The notes: generated by a model not told the origin, from the sequence alone. A stretch of DNA of 64,000 nucleotides from an uncultured Muribaculaceae bacterium (GCA_910576935.1 CAJTKG010000010.1:16854-80853), one strand, 5' to 3'. Positions 31,311 through 40,994 are shown, counted from the first letter of the stretch. Numbers and translations: made by a program.

Positions 31311-31318
31311 TAACTTTG
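31311..31318 (+). promoter_or_regulatory. -7 box for the small protein/zeta-like pair
   Basis: TAACTTTG fits TAnnTTTG and lies 27 bases before the ATG at 31346. No -33 TTG at the standard distance. Confidence 0.5.
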
Positions 31319-31345
31319 GCGTTGAATAAGAAAAGATTATAGATT

Positions 31346-31561
31346 ATGTCGGAAGAGCAGATGAACAGCTATCGGCTGACGTCGATGGAGGAGCCGGGAG
31401 ATGAGCGCATGGCTCAGATTATGCGCGAGGTTGCCGAAGATGCCCGTGAAAGCACTCGCCGGGCTGCAGAGCGTGTGGCTGCCGGAATCGAGGCTGCCAG
31501 ACTTGCGGCTCAGGAAAAATGGGGCGATACAATAAATAGGATTAAGAATGACCGCAAGTAA
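31346..31561 (+). CDS. Small helical protein paired with a zeta-like P-loop gene
   Basis: The 71-aa product (MSEEQMNSYRLTSMEEPGDE...) is charged and predicted to be a continuous helix: residues 20-60 alternate Glu/Arg/Ala in a coiled-coil-like pattern (MAQIMREVAEDARESTRRAAERVA). I know no named family. Its last 14 bases overlap the likely original ATG (31548-31550) of the P-loop gene, so the two are translationally coupled. In that position it could be the antitoxin of a zeta-type toxin (inference). Confidence 0.6.
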   Translation: MSEEQMNSYRLTSMEEPGDERMAQIMREVAEDARESTRRAAERVAAGIEAARLAAQEKWGDTINRIKNDRK

Positions 31562-32133
31562 ACGTCGTCCTGTTCTGATTGTGGTCGGGCAAGACATCCG
31601 TGACTTCCAAGATTCTTCATCATGAATGGCTGGAGGATTCGGAGTACATCAATCCCGACAACGTAGCTCGTGATGTTTTCGGCGATTGGAACAATCAGGA
31701 TGCTATTCTAAAGGCTGCCAACTATTGCAATGATTGGAGAAAAAGATGTCTTGCGGAACGCAAAAGCCATATCTTTGAAACCGTGATGTCGGCAAGTGAT
31801 AAGGTTGATTATATCCTTCGGGCTAAGAAAGCTGGATTTTTCATAAGACTGTTTTTTGTGTCAACGGAATCTCCGACCATCAACGCCAAGCGTGTTGCGA
31901 ACCGTGTGCTGAACGGGGGACATGATGTACCCATCCCCAAAATCATATCTCGATACGACAAATCTATTGTCAACTGTGAAATCTTGTCTCCGATTGTTGA
32001 CCGGCTCTATGTTTATGACAACTCAATAGAGGATGCCGAGGCTCGACTTTTGTTCCGATTGAGCGATGGAGAACTGGTAAAACGCTATGTCGATGACCTC
32101 CCGGCATGGGCTTTACCTATCCTTCCGAAATAA
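31548..32133 (+). pseudogene. Zeta-toxin-like P-loop kinase, disrupted by a deletion in Walker A
   Basis: The frame beginning at the ATG 31548-31550 reads MTASKRRPVLIVVG and then runs to an early stop. The next frame (open from 31579) continues as SGKTSVTSKILHHEWLEDSEYINPD and on to 32133, ending VDDLPAWALPILPK. Joined, they give a zeta/AAA_33-type kinase whose P-loop should read like GGPNGSGKTS, but the GGPNG part is missing and the frame shifts exactly there. TCGGG at 31585-31589 could be the scar of a 17-base deletion between two TCGGG repeats (inferred ancestral sequence). Downstream family features remain: INPDNVAR and RLFFVSTESPTINAKRVANRV with the conserved R-x-x-R region. Zeta toxins phosphorylate UDP-N-acetylglucosamine or other nucleotides; this copy should be inactive. 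Confidence 0.75.
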
Positions 32134-32154
32134 TATTGATAAACCAATCAGTAA

Positions 32155-33105
32155 TCAATCTTCGACATCGAGTGTGAAAGCGGTATAGACGGTCGAGCGG
32201 GCACCGTAGCCTTCTTTCTGACGCAACAGTCCGGCGTTTAGCACATGCCCGTGGTCTTCGGTGCTGATACCGAAATCAAGATAACGCCTGACTGCGGTAT
32301 TGTCATCTATCAACTTAGACATCAACGGCACGAGCGCTGAAAGTTCCCGTCCACGCGGCGACGACGATATATACTGCGTGTGCGCTACCGTGTCTGTGAG
32401 ATAGACCACTGTGCCGGCGAGCATCTCACCGTCGGGAGAATACGCGCAGTATAGTCGTATATTGTCAGGGAAACGCGAGGCGAGGAACATGATTTCGTCG
32501 ACGGTGTGTACGGGCGACACATTATGTCGCTCGGCAAGATTGTCGGTGAGCAATCGCCAGAAACAACTGTAATCGTCGGTCTGACGTACAACAACACCGG
32601 CCGCCGCAGCCCGCCGCAGCCCGCGACGTGTATTCTCGTCGGGGCGCAGCGGAGCGGCAAGATCTATTGTAGAAGAAACGGCCACCTCACTGAGACGCCC
32701 GCCGGCGGCAACAAGCGCGTAGAGGTCTTCTTCAGCCGGATAACGGTGATAAATATGAGGCACGGGCTTATATATGACACGCCTGATACCCTCGCTCCGA
32801 CAATAATCTTTGAGGGTTGAGATGACAGCGACAGCCGAAGCGCCACCGAAACCTTTGGCCGGCATGACAAGTCCGCCGTAGGTCAGTCCGCCGTGAGCAC
32901 GGAGCTCATCGTCGTGACGGCTGGCGAGAAATAGAGCCACCGGACGACAGTCATCACTGAAAATCAATGAATTGTCCTTAAACCTATCGGCATGATAGTC
33001 TACATAATCACGACAAAATAGAAACGTGGCATTGCGTGAACGTCGAGTGACAAAATCGTCCCACATAGCCTTATCGGCTGCATCATATTGCCTGAGTGTC
33101 AGCAT
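32155..33105 (-). CDS. GNAT/FemAB-like acyltransferase family protein
   Basis: The 316-aa product starts at the ATG at 33103-33105 (MLTLRQYDAADKAMWDDFV). An upstream in-frame start overlaps the preceding gene and is not preferred. The N-terminal half has FLFCRDYVDYHADRFKDNSLIF and GLTYGGLVMP, the second half AYSPDGEMLAGTVVYLTDTVAHTQYISSSP and YLDFGISTEDHGH. This is the pattern of GNAT-fold proteins of the FemAB-related class that may acylate sugars or peptides. The exact substrate is unknown. It follows the SGNH/phosphoesterase gene by 2 bases and ends that operon, converging with the zeta-like pseudogene. Confidence 0.7.
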   Translation of the reverse strand: MLTLRQYDAADKAMWDDFVTRRSRNATFLFCRDYVDYHADRFKDNSLIFSDDCRPVALFLASRHDDELRAHGGLTYGGLVMPAKGFGGASAVAVISTLKDYCRSEGIRRVIYKPVPHIYHRYPAEEDLYALVAAGGRLSEVAVSSTIDLAAPLRPDENTRRGLRRAAAAGVVVRQTDDYSCFWRLLTDNLAERHNVSPVHTVDEIMFLASRFPDNIRLYCAYSPDGEMLAGTVVYLTDTVAHTQYISSSPRGRELSALVPLMSKLIDDNTAVRRYLDFGISTEDHGHVLNAGLLRQKEGYGARSTVYTAFTLDVED

Positions 33106-33107
33106 TT

Positions 33108-35876
33108 TTATTTCATACCTATTGTTTCGACAAACTTTATGGGTCGCTCGACAGTGTCGCTGTAGACATTTCCGAATGAGTCGGTGACTCGCACTGTCAC
33201 GGGCTTGTCGGCCGTTGTGGTAGTGACGGTAAACATATGACCCGTGCGATTGGTGGTGAAGCTCTCGGTGATCGTGCCGGTAGCTTTCCATTTGGCTACA
33301 TCATAAACGAGCGTGTGGAGGGGATCCTCGGCATTGATACGCTTTGGCGTCAGCTGAGTGTCACCTTCAAAAATCTCTACCTTCCAATCGATGTCATAGT
33401 TGAAAACATTGACATAGACCGTATTGTCGGCGATTGTGGCATAGTTTGTGCGAGTAGGATATTTGGCGAGAATCGCTTTTATATTGGCATTGGTTTTATA
33501 GAAGTCCTTTACTGTGTTCATGTCGTAGACGCGGAACTGCGGATCTGACGTCTCTTCGAGCGAATGGTATTTCCACCACAGGCGGTCGCCCTTGACGTTA
33601 TAAGAGGCGAAACCGCCCGGAGAACCGTCCTTGCAGATATGACGCGAGGTATAGCGTCCTGTCCACCACCATGTCGCACAGACTGCGGCGACATTGTTCT
33701 CGTGGATATTGGGATACTTGTCGGGATGAGCATGATAGTTGTAGTGGGTGTGACCCGAGAGGAGATTGACCTGACTGAAGTCTTTGAGAATCTTGGCCAA
33801 AGCGTCTGACGAACCGGAGTTGAGAGCAGCCGACACCTTGAAGTTGCCGTCGGTAGATAACGACCAGTTCTGTATGTGGAACATCACTACAACCGGGCAG
33901 TCTTTGTCTTTGACAAGCTTGATGTCACGACGCAGCCACTCAAGTTGCTCGTCGGTGTAATACTGACCGTAGTCGCGACTGCCCGCGACACCGACAGGAT
34001 AGCTTGCTCCGGCTACGGCCTTGTTGGTATAGATTATGTCGTCAAGCACTACATAATGAACCTTGCCGAGATTAAACGAATAATATGACGGAGCTATCGT
34101 CTGACGGAATTTCTGAGCCGAGAGGAAGTCGGTGTCTGCACCCGCCGGTATCGAAGGGTCATTGTCGTGATTGCCCATGACGGGGAAAAGCATCAGAGGA
34201 TATTTGTTTTCGGTCAACGTGTTGACAAACTCGGGCAAACCGTAGCCGTTAGATGTCCAGTACTGATCCCATGTTAGGTCACCGAGTATTGTCGAATAAA
34301 TCTTCTTGCCGGGGTTAGCTTTTATAAACTCATTTAGACGAGGGATGAAACGACTTTTGAACTGTGCGAGGTCGCGTGTGCGGTTGGCAAGATGGGTGTC
34401 AGCGCCGACAACAAGAATATGGTCATCATTGTCGGCACGACGTAGCACAAAGTCATGGTTTTCTATAACATCGACATCCGCAGACGTCAATTTCGAATAG
34501 ATCTTTACCTGAAAACCGTTTGTCTCGGTCTGCGGTTCATAACCCGATGGAAGACTGTAGAAGACATATCCGTAGCGTTTTGTCGAGGAGAGCCAATAGC
34601 GTCCCTCGTCATCTGTCGTTGTGACTTCGATACCGTCAGAGACAGCGACACCGGCAACGCCTCGGCCTTCACAAAGCACAGAGCCTTTGATGTTGGCCGA
34701 CGGATGTGCCACCTTATCTAATGTATAGCTGAAGAGCGGACAGTAATTATATAGAGCCACCGGTCTATCCGCGCCGGGCAGGATGACTGTCTCTGTTGCC
34801 GAATCGCGAAGATTGCCGCGGCTGCCACAGAGCGGTCCGACACTCTCGCTGTATGACCCGTAGACAATGCGGTCGCCGGCGGCGAGCTGCTCGTTAGTGG
34901 TGATGGTGACTGTACCGTCAGGGTTGACATCGATGGCGGTAATATTCAGATGCCGCTCGCTGTCGCCGACACCGCGTGCCACGGTAAAACCGAGATTGTC
35001 TGCGAGCGCGATATTGACGTCATCTATGTCGAGATTGCCCGAAGGCACATTGAATCTGACGGTAACAGTATTATCGGAAGCCTCAACGCCCTTTACATAA
35101 ATCGGAGCGACAGGTTTGTCGAACGCACGGGCTATGTATGCGCCTATGACAAACTGACCGTGCGACGACGGGCTGTAAAGATCGGCGCCACGGTCAAACA
35201 TATATGTGGGCGCGGCAAAAGTAAAGCGGTCGGGATAGTCGACACACAAATCGAGCTGGGCGGCGGCGACATTGCCATAGCTGCTGCCTCTCTCGCCGCT
35301 TATAGTGCGATGGAGTGACTGCGAGGAGTTCTGCACTATAATGATTTTGACCTGTCGACCGGCGGCTGTGCTTATCATCTCCTGCAACGACAGCATAGCC
35401 GATTTATAGCTGTCGGCGCTCATGCCTGAGGCGATATCGGCCTCACCCTGTATCCACGCGATCGCAGCGGGAGCGGTTTCATAGGCCTTTATATCATTAA
35501 CAAGTGCTTTGCCGAGAGCGGCATCGGCGGCAAAATCCTTGACAGAGGCATATTCGCGGCCTATGACCTCGAAAACATAACTGTTGTCGGCACATCCCGC
35601 CTCGGCAAAAGCGGCAGCGATACCTGACGCGGCTGTCTGGGCGCGTCCGTCTGCGATAGCCTCGCGCAGAGACTGTGTCGCACCGATAGCCGATGGATTG
35701 CGGAGTCCGGCAGCATTAACAAGCTGACGCCCGACGCCGTCGCTGACGAGCGTCGAGTCGCCCGAACCGAGAGCAGAGGCGTCACCGGCGATTATAAACG
35801 GCGTCACCGCCTGCGCCGCGATAGTGCCGACGAGAGACATGGCGCCGATAAATAGTGATTTTATGATTGATTTCAT
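33108..35876 (-). CDS. Exported fusion of SGNH-like domain and metallophosphoesterase
   Basis: The 922-aa product starts at 35874-35876 (MKSIIKSLFIGAMSLVGTIAAQA, signal peptide). Residues about 25-260 resemble SGNH/sialate-esterase folds (block I FIIAGDASALGSG, WIQGEADI, and a late SSHGQF), but the nucleophile position of the usual GQSNxxG reads Ala33, with Ser34 beside it, so activity is uncertain. Then comes a beta-sandwich (about 265-390), a MetallophosN-like carboxypeptidase-type domain (GSVLCEGRGVAGVAVSDG), and a calcineurin-like phosphoesterase (about 480-790) with VGADTH, LGDLTWDQ, GNHDND, MFH and SGHTHYNYHAH, followed by a MetallophosC-like tail. The second half is closely similar to the 38539-40188 product. 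Confidence 0.85.
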   Translation of the reverse strand: MKSIIKSLFIGAMSLVGTIAAQAVTPFIIAGDASALGSGDSTLVSDGVGRQLVNAAGLRNPSAIGATQSLREAIADGRAQTAASGIAAAFAEAGCADNSYVFEVIGREYASVKDFAADAALGKALVNDIKAYETAPAAIAWIQGEADIASGMSADSYKSAMLSLQEMISTAAGRQVKIIIVQNSSQSLHRTISGERGSSYGNVAAAQLDLCVDYPDRFTFAAPTYMFDRGADLYSPSSHGQFVIGAYIARAFDKPVAPIYVKGVEASDNTVTVRFNVPSGNLDIDDVNIALADNLGFTVARGVGDSERHLNITAIDVNPDGTVTITTNEQLAAGDRIVYGSYSESVGPLCGSRGNLRDSATETVILPGADRPVALYNYCPLFSYTLDKVAHPSANIKGSVLCEGRGVAGVAVSDGIEVTTTDDEGRYWLSSTKRYGYVFYSLPSGYEPQTETNGFQVKIYSKLTSADVDVIENHDFVLRRADNDDHILVVGADTHLANRTRDLAQFKSRFIPRLNEFIKANPGKKIYSTILGDLTWDQYWTSNGYGLPEFVNTLTENKYPLMLFPVMGNHDNDPSIPAGADTDFLSAQKFRQTIAPSYYSFNLGKVHYVVLDDIIYTNKAVAGASYPVGVAGSRDYGQYYTDEQLEWLRRDIKLVKDKDCPVVVMFHIQNWSLSTDGNFKVSAALNSGSSDALAKILKDFSQVNLLSGHTHYNYHAHPDKYPNIHENNVAAVCATWWWTGRYTSRHICKDGSPGGFASYNVKGDRLWWKYHSLEETSDPQFRVYDMNTVKDFYKTNANIKAILAKYPTRTNYATIADNTVYVNVFNYDIDWKVEIFEGDTQLTPKRINAEDPLHTLVYDVAKWKATGTITESFTTNRTGHMFTVTTTTADKPVTVRVTDSFGNVYSDTVERPIKFVETIGMK

Positions 35877-35901
35877 GAGATTTTCGATATTTGGCATGTT
35901 G

Positions 35902-38502
35902 TTATCTGATAATGAGTCGTGTTGAGGCGCTCGCGCCGTCTCCGGTTTCAGCTGTCACTATATAGAGACCGCTCGGCAGCCACGATACATCGAGTTGCGT
36001 CGTGTTTGACGTCATCACCGTGGCTCCGCCGAGGCTGACGAGCGACACGCGTGCAATCGGCCTGACCGAAACGATATTGACCGTCGTAGTAGCCGGATTG
36101 GGATAGACGCCGAGTCTGATATCATCGCCGGGGATGACCGTGATATCACCGACGCCATCGTTTTCTGTCGTTTCGCGGGCACCGACCGACGGTATCGCAG
36201 GTCGCAGATTGCCACAGGCATCGATAGATGGGACAAGCTCTACTCCGTCGTGTTTATAGCTTGACAGGCCGACACCTGCGGCAGGTGATCGGGCGGCAAG
36301 GACAAGAGTGTGATCATCGCCGAGAGCCGGCATACCGTCATCATAACTGGCAAAAATTTCCGATAAGGCATCATCGTTGATTATTGACGATGTCATAGAA
36401 CCGACAGTCTGAGCCGTACCGAAGAGGTTGTTAGAGCCGATAAAACTTCCCCCGTTGAGAGCTATGCGGGCGCCCGTGCCATAGAAGAGGTCGTTTACCA
36501 GAGTCACATCAGGAGCAATAGTAGCTTTGGTAGCGTTAATTTTAATATCGGGCACATCGCCGTTGCCTACAAATGTCGAGTTGACAATGTAGCTCGGTTG
36601 CTGCGGCGAACGGGCCGAGTTATAGAACTCGATGCCCGACGCGCTTTTACCTTCATTTTGATATAAAGTCAGGTTTGTCATCACAGCGCCGGCATTCATG
36701 CCGTTGATGACAATAGCACCAACTCCTGTCGAAGCGTGAGACGAACGGTTGCCTATGAAACTGCAAGACATAATCGTCAGCGGCTCGGTAGCCGTCGTCG
36801 ACGAGAATGAGAGCGCACCACCGCGCGAGCCTGTCGTCATATTATTTACAAATAACGAATTACTTATCGTTACACCGGGGCCACCGGGAACAGACACGGC
36901 CGCGCCTGTCGCCGAGGTGTTACCCTCGAAACGGCAGCCTGTAATCTCGGCATCTACGCTCAGCGACAGAGCACCGCCCTGCGTCGAGGCCGAGCACCCT
37001 TCAAAACGGCATCCGCTAAAAAGCATGCGCGTATTTGGCGCGGTTGCGTTGACAGCGCCGCCCGAAGCCGCCGATTTGCCATTGGTGAAAGTCACGCGGT
37101 CGAAGACGACACTTAGTTCGCCGTCAGCACGCGAGTCACTTATATAGACGATGGCACCGTTAGATTGACTGCCGCCGACGAGTTTAAGATCTGAAATCAT
37201 CAGCATCGAGCCGTCAGCCTTGGGGATTATCTCAAAGATACGGTGACGTGACTCACCGGGCGAGGCCACAGAGACTGTCGCGCCCCGGCCGTCTATTGTG
37301 ATCGTCTTGTCTGACAGATTGATGGCCTCGGTCAGAGTCACGGCATCGACATCGAAGACAATCAAGTCGCCGGGAAGAGCCTCGGCCACACAGGCGCGGA
37401 GCGAACCGGCACCGGCGTCGGCCGATGACGTGACATGAAGAGTGCGCTCGGCCGGTCTCGGATTGCCGATACCGTAGACAGGTTCGACACAGACGCCGTC
37501 AACACGTGCGCCGGCCGGCACAGCCAATGTCAGGCGGTCACCCATGGTCTCGCCGTCGTAATCGAGTGTGGTGCTAAGACGCTGCCATCCCGGCGAGGCC
37601 TTCAGCGGCAGCGACGCCACAGTCCCGAGGCGTTCGCTCCCGACGGCGACAAAACCATCTACAGGTGTATTGACATAGAAATTGAGCGAGTTGCGTATCG
37701 AGCCGCCGAGGTCGATATTGTCAGACGTAAACGACGATGCTTTGGCAGCGCAGAGTGAATAATCAAATGTGTAGACACCTGCACTTTTTACAGCTGCGCC
37801 CGCCACCGACCAGTGGCGTGGCCGCGCCACCTCACCGTCCCAAAGTGTAAAAGAGCCGTCTGTGACAGCGTTGACTACATTGACGCCGTCGAGGGCTCGC
37901 AATTCCGCACCGCCTATCATCATGGCGGCATGACGCTGCGACACGACACTCTTCATACTGCTGTCAGTCTGGGGCATCATATGGACCGCCAAAGATGTGA
38001 GATCTCCGGCATCGGTGATGTCGCTGAGATCAAAATCGAGAACGGCTTTGGTCCAGACGCCGGGTATAAAACGGCTGTCGTTGCCCGAGTCGAGCGTCAA
38101 AGATGCAACTGTGCGGCCGGTCGTACCAAGACGCGCCGCCAATGTCAGACAGGCGTCGGGTGTCAGAAACTTGACCATCGCCGTAAAGCGGTATTTTTTT
38201 GCTGCTACCATCGTAATCCCCTGCGAAAACGATGTTGCAAACGGGTCATCACTCTCCGACAGGTATTTTATGCGGGCATACATCACCGAGTCATCGTTTT
38301 CGGGAGTCATTTTGCGACAGATTTCGCCGGCAGCGGGACGCACGACAGAATGCGTCCAACGCCCTGCACGGCCTGTGTTGTCACTGCCATAGAGCGGAGC
38401 TGTCTCGAGATAAGGGTCCGTGATAAGGTTTTCGGCCGATATCGACACCGCAGCTGTCGCCGACGCCATCATTATCAAAGCCATCAGTCTGTTGTTTCTC
38501 AT
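35902..38502 (-). CDS. Exported parallel beta-helix protein with T9SS-type sorting domain
   Basis: The 866-aa product has a signal peptide (MRNNRLMALIMMASATAAVSISA), an N-terminal carbohydrate-binding-like beta-sandwich region (about 25-330), then a right-handed parallel beta-helix (about 355-700), recognised by LHVTSSADAGAGSLRACVAEA and repeated short turns such as GCRFEGCSASTQGGALSLS, NSLFVNNMTTGSRGGALSF and NSTFVGNGDVPDIK. The last 75 residues (LGVYPNPATTTVNIVS ... WLPSGLYIVTAETG ... LIIR) match the type A C-terminal sorting domain of the type IX secretion system. The protein is probably cell-surface. I do not see catalytic residues of a known lyase, so the enzyme class is open. Confidence 0.85.
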   Translation of the reverse strand: MRNNRLMALIMMASATAAVSISAENLITDPYLETAPLYGSDNTGRAGRWTHSVVRPAAGEICRKMTPENDDSVMYARIKYLSESDDPFATSFSQGITMVAAKKYRFTAMVKFLTPDACLTLAARLGTTGRTVASLTLDSGNDSRFIPGVWTKAVLDFDLSDITDAGDLTSLAVHMMPQTDSSMKSVVSQRHAAMMIGGAELRALDGVNVVNAVTDGSFTLWDGEVARPRHWSVAGAAVKSAGVYTFDYSLCAAKASSFTSDNIDLGGSIRNSLNFYVNTPVDGFVAVGSERLGTVASLPLKASPGWQRLSTTLDYDGETMGDRLTLAVPAGARVDGVCVEPVYGIGNPRPAERTLHVTSSADAGAGSLRACVAEALPGDLIVFDVDAVTLTEAINLSDKTITIDGRGATVSVASPGESRHRIFEIIPKADGSMLMISDLKLVGGSQSNGAIVYISDSRADGELSVVFDRVTFTNGKSAASGGAVNATAPNTRMLFSGCRFEGCSASTQGGALSLSVDAEITGCRFEGNTSATGAAVSVPGGPGVTISNSLFVNNMTTGSRGGALSFSSTTATEPLTIMSCSFIGNRSSHASTGVGAIVINGMNAGAVMTNLTLYQNEGKSASGIEFYNSARSPQQPSYIVNSTFVGNGDVPDIKINATKATIAPDVTLVNDLFYGTGARIALNGGSFIGSNNLFGTAQTVGSMTSSIINDDALSEIFASYDDGMPALGDDHTLVLAARSPAAGVGLSSYKHDGVELVPSIDACGNLRPAIPSVGARETTENDGVGDITVIPGDDIRLGVYPNPATTTVNIVSVRPIARVSLVSLGGATVMTSNTTQLDVSWLPSGLYIVTAETGDGASASTRLIIR

Positions 38503-38538
38503 GGATTTATTTGGTTTTTAATTTGTTTCATCGAGATT

Positions 38539-40188
38539 TTATTGATGTTTCAATCCTAAATTGATATCGAAAGCGCGTGGTCTCTCGACAGTTTCGGTGA
38601 AGACGCGGCCACGGCCGTCGGTGACCCTGACGGTGACAGGAGTATCGGCATCTGCTGTCACGGCTTCGAAGATGTGTGAAGTAGGCGTAGTGGCAAAAAC
38701 GCCCGGCACTTTGTTCGAGAGAGCAAACACCGGCAGATCATAGGCCAATGTATGTAGCGGGTCCTCGGCAACTATGCGACGCACCTCGAGAGGTCTGTCA
38801 CCCTCGAAGATTTCGACAAGCCAGTCGTTGTCATAGTCGAAGACATTGACATAGACCGTATTATCGGCAATCTCGGCATAGTCGGTACGGTTTCGGCAAA
38901 CCTCGAGCATTGCTCGTGGCGCTTCTTCGTCGCGATAGTAGTCGCGCACTGTGTTCATGTCATATACGCGAAAATGTTTGTTGTCCTCACGATCGGTACC
39001 TATATATTCCGATGCGACGGTTTTACCGTCGATATCATAAAGGGCAAAACCGCCGGGCGAGCCGTCGACACATATATGTCTGTCTGAAAGGTGACCCGTC
39101 CACCACCATGTGGCACAGATGGCCGCGACGTTGTTCTCGTGTATATTGGGGTGATTGTCGGGATGGGCGTGATAATTATAGTGGGTGTGACCCGACAACA
39201 GTGTCACATTCTCGAAATCGCCGACAATATCGGCCAAAGCCTCCGACGATCCGTCGGCGAGATTTGCCCGCGTCGCAAAACTGCCGTCATCGAGCTTGAG
39301 ACGCCAAGCCGGCACATGGAACATTATCACTACCGGCGTCGTTTTGTCCTCGACAAGGGCCAGATCGCGACGCAGCCAGTCGAGCTGGTCGTCGGTATAC
39401 CGGCGCTCATAGTTGCGGTTGCCGGCGACACCGCGTTTATAACGTCGCCCGTCGGTACGATCGTTGCGGTAGACCACATCGTCGAGAACGACATAATGCA
39501 CCTTGCCGAGATTGAACGAATAGAACGACGGCGCGACCGTCTGTCTGAAAGGCTCCGACGACAACATGTCGGTATCGTCACCGGCCGGAACCGACGGGTC
39601 GTTGTCATGGTTGCCTATGACAGGGAAAAGCATCACCGGATAGCCGGCATCGGCCATAGTCGCGACAAATTCAGGCAGCCCGTAACTGTTGGTTGTCCAG
39701 AACTGATCCCACGTCAGATCGCCAAGTATAGTAGAGTAGATCTTTTTACCCGGATTATCAGCCACTATACCTTTGACCGGACTGACAAAAAGGCTGTCAA
39801 ACTGCTCGAGATCGCCCAGCCGATGTGCCAGATGGCTGTCAGCGCCGACAATCATGAGGTGGCTGTCGTTATCGACCCGCCGCAAGGCAAAGTCGTGCGT
39901 CGCGTCACGGTCTCCGTCAACTGCAGCGAATATTCTGACCTGAAAACCGTTGTCATAAGTCTCGGGCTCATACCCGCCGGGCAACGTATAGAAAATGATG
40001 CCATAGGGCATCGCGCCGCTCAGAGAATATCGCCCGAGCGAATCGGTCAGAACGATGCTGACACCATCTGAGACAGGCACTCCGGCGACACCGTTACCCT
40101 CGCAGGTTATGCGCCCTGTGACAGTCGAGGCCGATGCGGCCGCAAAAAACGTCACCGCCGCCAATAACGCAAATATCGTCTTTCTCAT
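38539..40188 (-). CDS. Exported calcineurin-like phosphoesterase
   Basis: The 549-aa product has a signal peptide (MRKTIFALLAAVTFFAAASA), a short N-domain (TVTGRITCEGNGVAGVPVSDG, a carboxypeptidase-regulatory-like fold, MetallophosN) and a metallophosphoesterase core with VGADSH, LGDLTWDQ, GNHDND, MFHVPAW and SGHTHYNYHAH, then a C-terminal beta domain. It is strikingly similar to the second half of the 33108-35876 product across the whole length and differs mainly by lacking the SGNH-like part. The ATG overlaps the stop of the upstream esterase (ATGA). The substrate is likely an extracellular phosphoester (inference). Confidence 0.92.
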   Translation of the reverse strand: MRKTIFALLAAVTFFAAASASTVTGRITCEGNGVAGVPVSDGVSIVLTDSLGRYSLSGAMPYGIIFYTLPGGYEPETYDNGFQVRIFAAVDGDRDATHDFALRRVDNDSHLMIVGADSHLAHRLGDLEQFDSLFVSPVKGIVADNPGKKIYSTILGDLTWDQFWTTNSYGLPEFVATMADAGYPVMLFPVIGNHDNDPSVPAGDDTDMLSSEPFRQTVAPSFYSFNLGKVHYVVLDDVVYRNDRTDGRRYKRGVAGNRNYERRYTDDQLDWLRRDLALVEDKTTPVVIMFHVPAWRLKLDDGSFATRANLADGSSEALADIVGDFENVTLLSGHTHYNYHAHPDNHPNIHENNVAAICATWWWTGHLSDRHICVDGSPGGFALYDIDGKTVASEYIGTDREDNKHFRVYDMNTVRDYYRDEEAPRAMLEVCRNRTDYAEIADNTVYVNVFDYDNDWLVEIFEGDRPLEVRRIVAEDPLHTLAYDLPVFALSNKVPGVFATTPTSHIFEAVTADADTPVTVRVTDGRGRVFTETVERPRAFDINLGLKHQ

Positions 40189-40994
40189 CTGTTTTTACGG
40201 TGACCTGCAATTCTATTGACGTGCTTAACAAGAATCTCGAAGCCCGGAATACACATATCGCCATGGTTGAAACCGTCTTCTTCATAAATATATACGTCTT
40301 TGTGGCCGACAAGCTTCATCATGCGCCACAGATAGGCGTTTTCTTCATGACGCCCGAAAATTTCCTGCTCACGGTCGCCTGTGATTATGATATAAGGCGG
40401 ACAATCGGGTCGCACATAAAAAAGCGGAGCCAGCGAATCGACCGTCGGCTGGAGTTCTCCTATGCCTTGCGACTTGCGGTGAGAGAAATGGGTTATCGCC
40501 TGACCGCTGAAAGGTATGAGCGCCGCTATCGAGTCGGCCTCGACACCATAGCGTCGCAATTGCCGGCGGTCAAGACCTATCATTGACGTGAGATACCCCC
40601 CGGCAGAATGTCCGGCGACAAATATTTTCGACCTGTCGCCTCCATAACGGCCTATGTTTTCGAACGTCCATGCAACGGCGGCGGCAGCATCGTCAATACA
40701 CTCGCCGACAGTCACACGCGGTATCAGACGATAGTTCGGTGCCACGACAACATAACCCTCACTGACCAAACGCGCAGGCAGATCCTTTGAACCTCCGGTC
40801 AGGCCGCCCCCGTGAAACCATACCACGACAGGCCGACCGGCGCCAACAGTGTCGCCGTAGACGTCAAGCCGGCAGCGCTCTGCCGAATATGCGTCATTAT
40901 TTCGACTGTAAGGAATATCGCGGGTGACTTGTCCTTCGGCAACAGCCGTCGCTACAGAGACAAGCATCGCAACGCTCATAAAAAACAATTTCAT
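40185..40994 (-). CDS. Exported alpha/beta hydrolase (BD-FAE/carbohydrate esterase type)
   Basis: The 269-aa product has a signal peptide (MKLFFMSVAMLVSVATAVA), the oxyanion motif VVWFHGGGLTGG, the nucleophile Ser in AGHSAGGYL, a late Asp in ITGDREQEIF and a His in DGFNHGDM. This is the catalytic triad of the HGGG-type esterase/lipase family. Members in Bacteroidetes often deacylate plant polysaccharides. It is the first gene of the operon reading 40994 to 32155, behind three tandem promoters. Confidence 0.9.
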   Translation of the reverse strand: MKLFFMSVAMLVSVATAVAEGQVTRDIPYSRNNDAYSAERCRLDVYGDTVGAGRPVVVWFHGGGLTGGSKDLPARLVSEGYVVVAPNYRLIPRVTVGECIDDAAAAVAWTFENIGRYGGDRSKIFVAGHSAGGYLTSMIGLDRRQLRRYGVEADSIAALIPFSGQAITHFSHRKSQGIGELQPTVDSLAPLFYVRPDCPPYIIITGDREQEIFGRHEENAYLWRMMKLVGHKDVYIYEEDGFNHGDMCIPGFEILVKHVNRIAGHRKNR

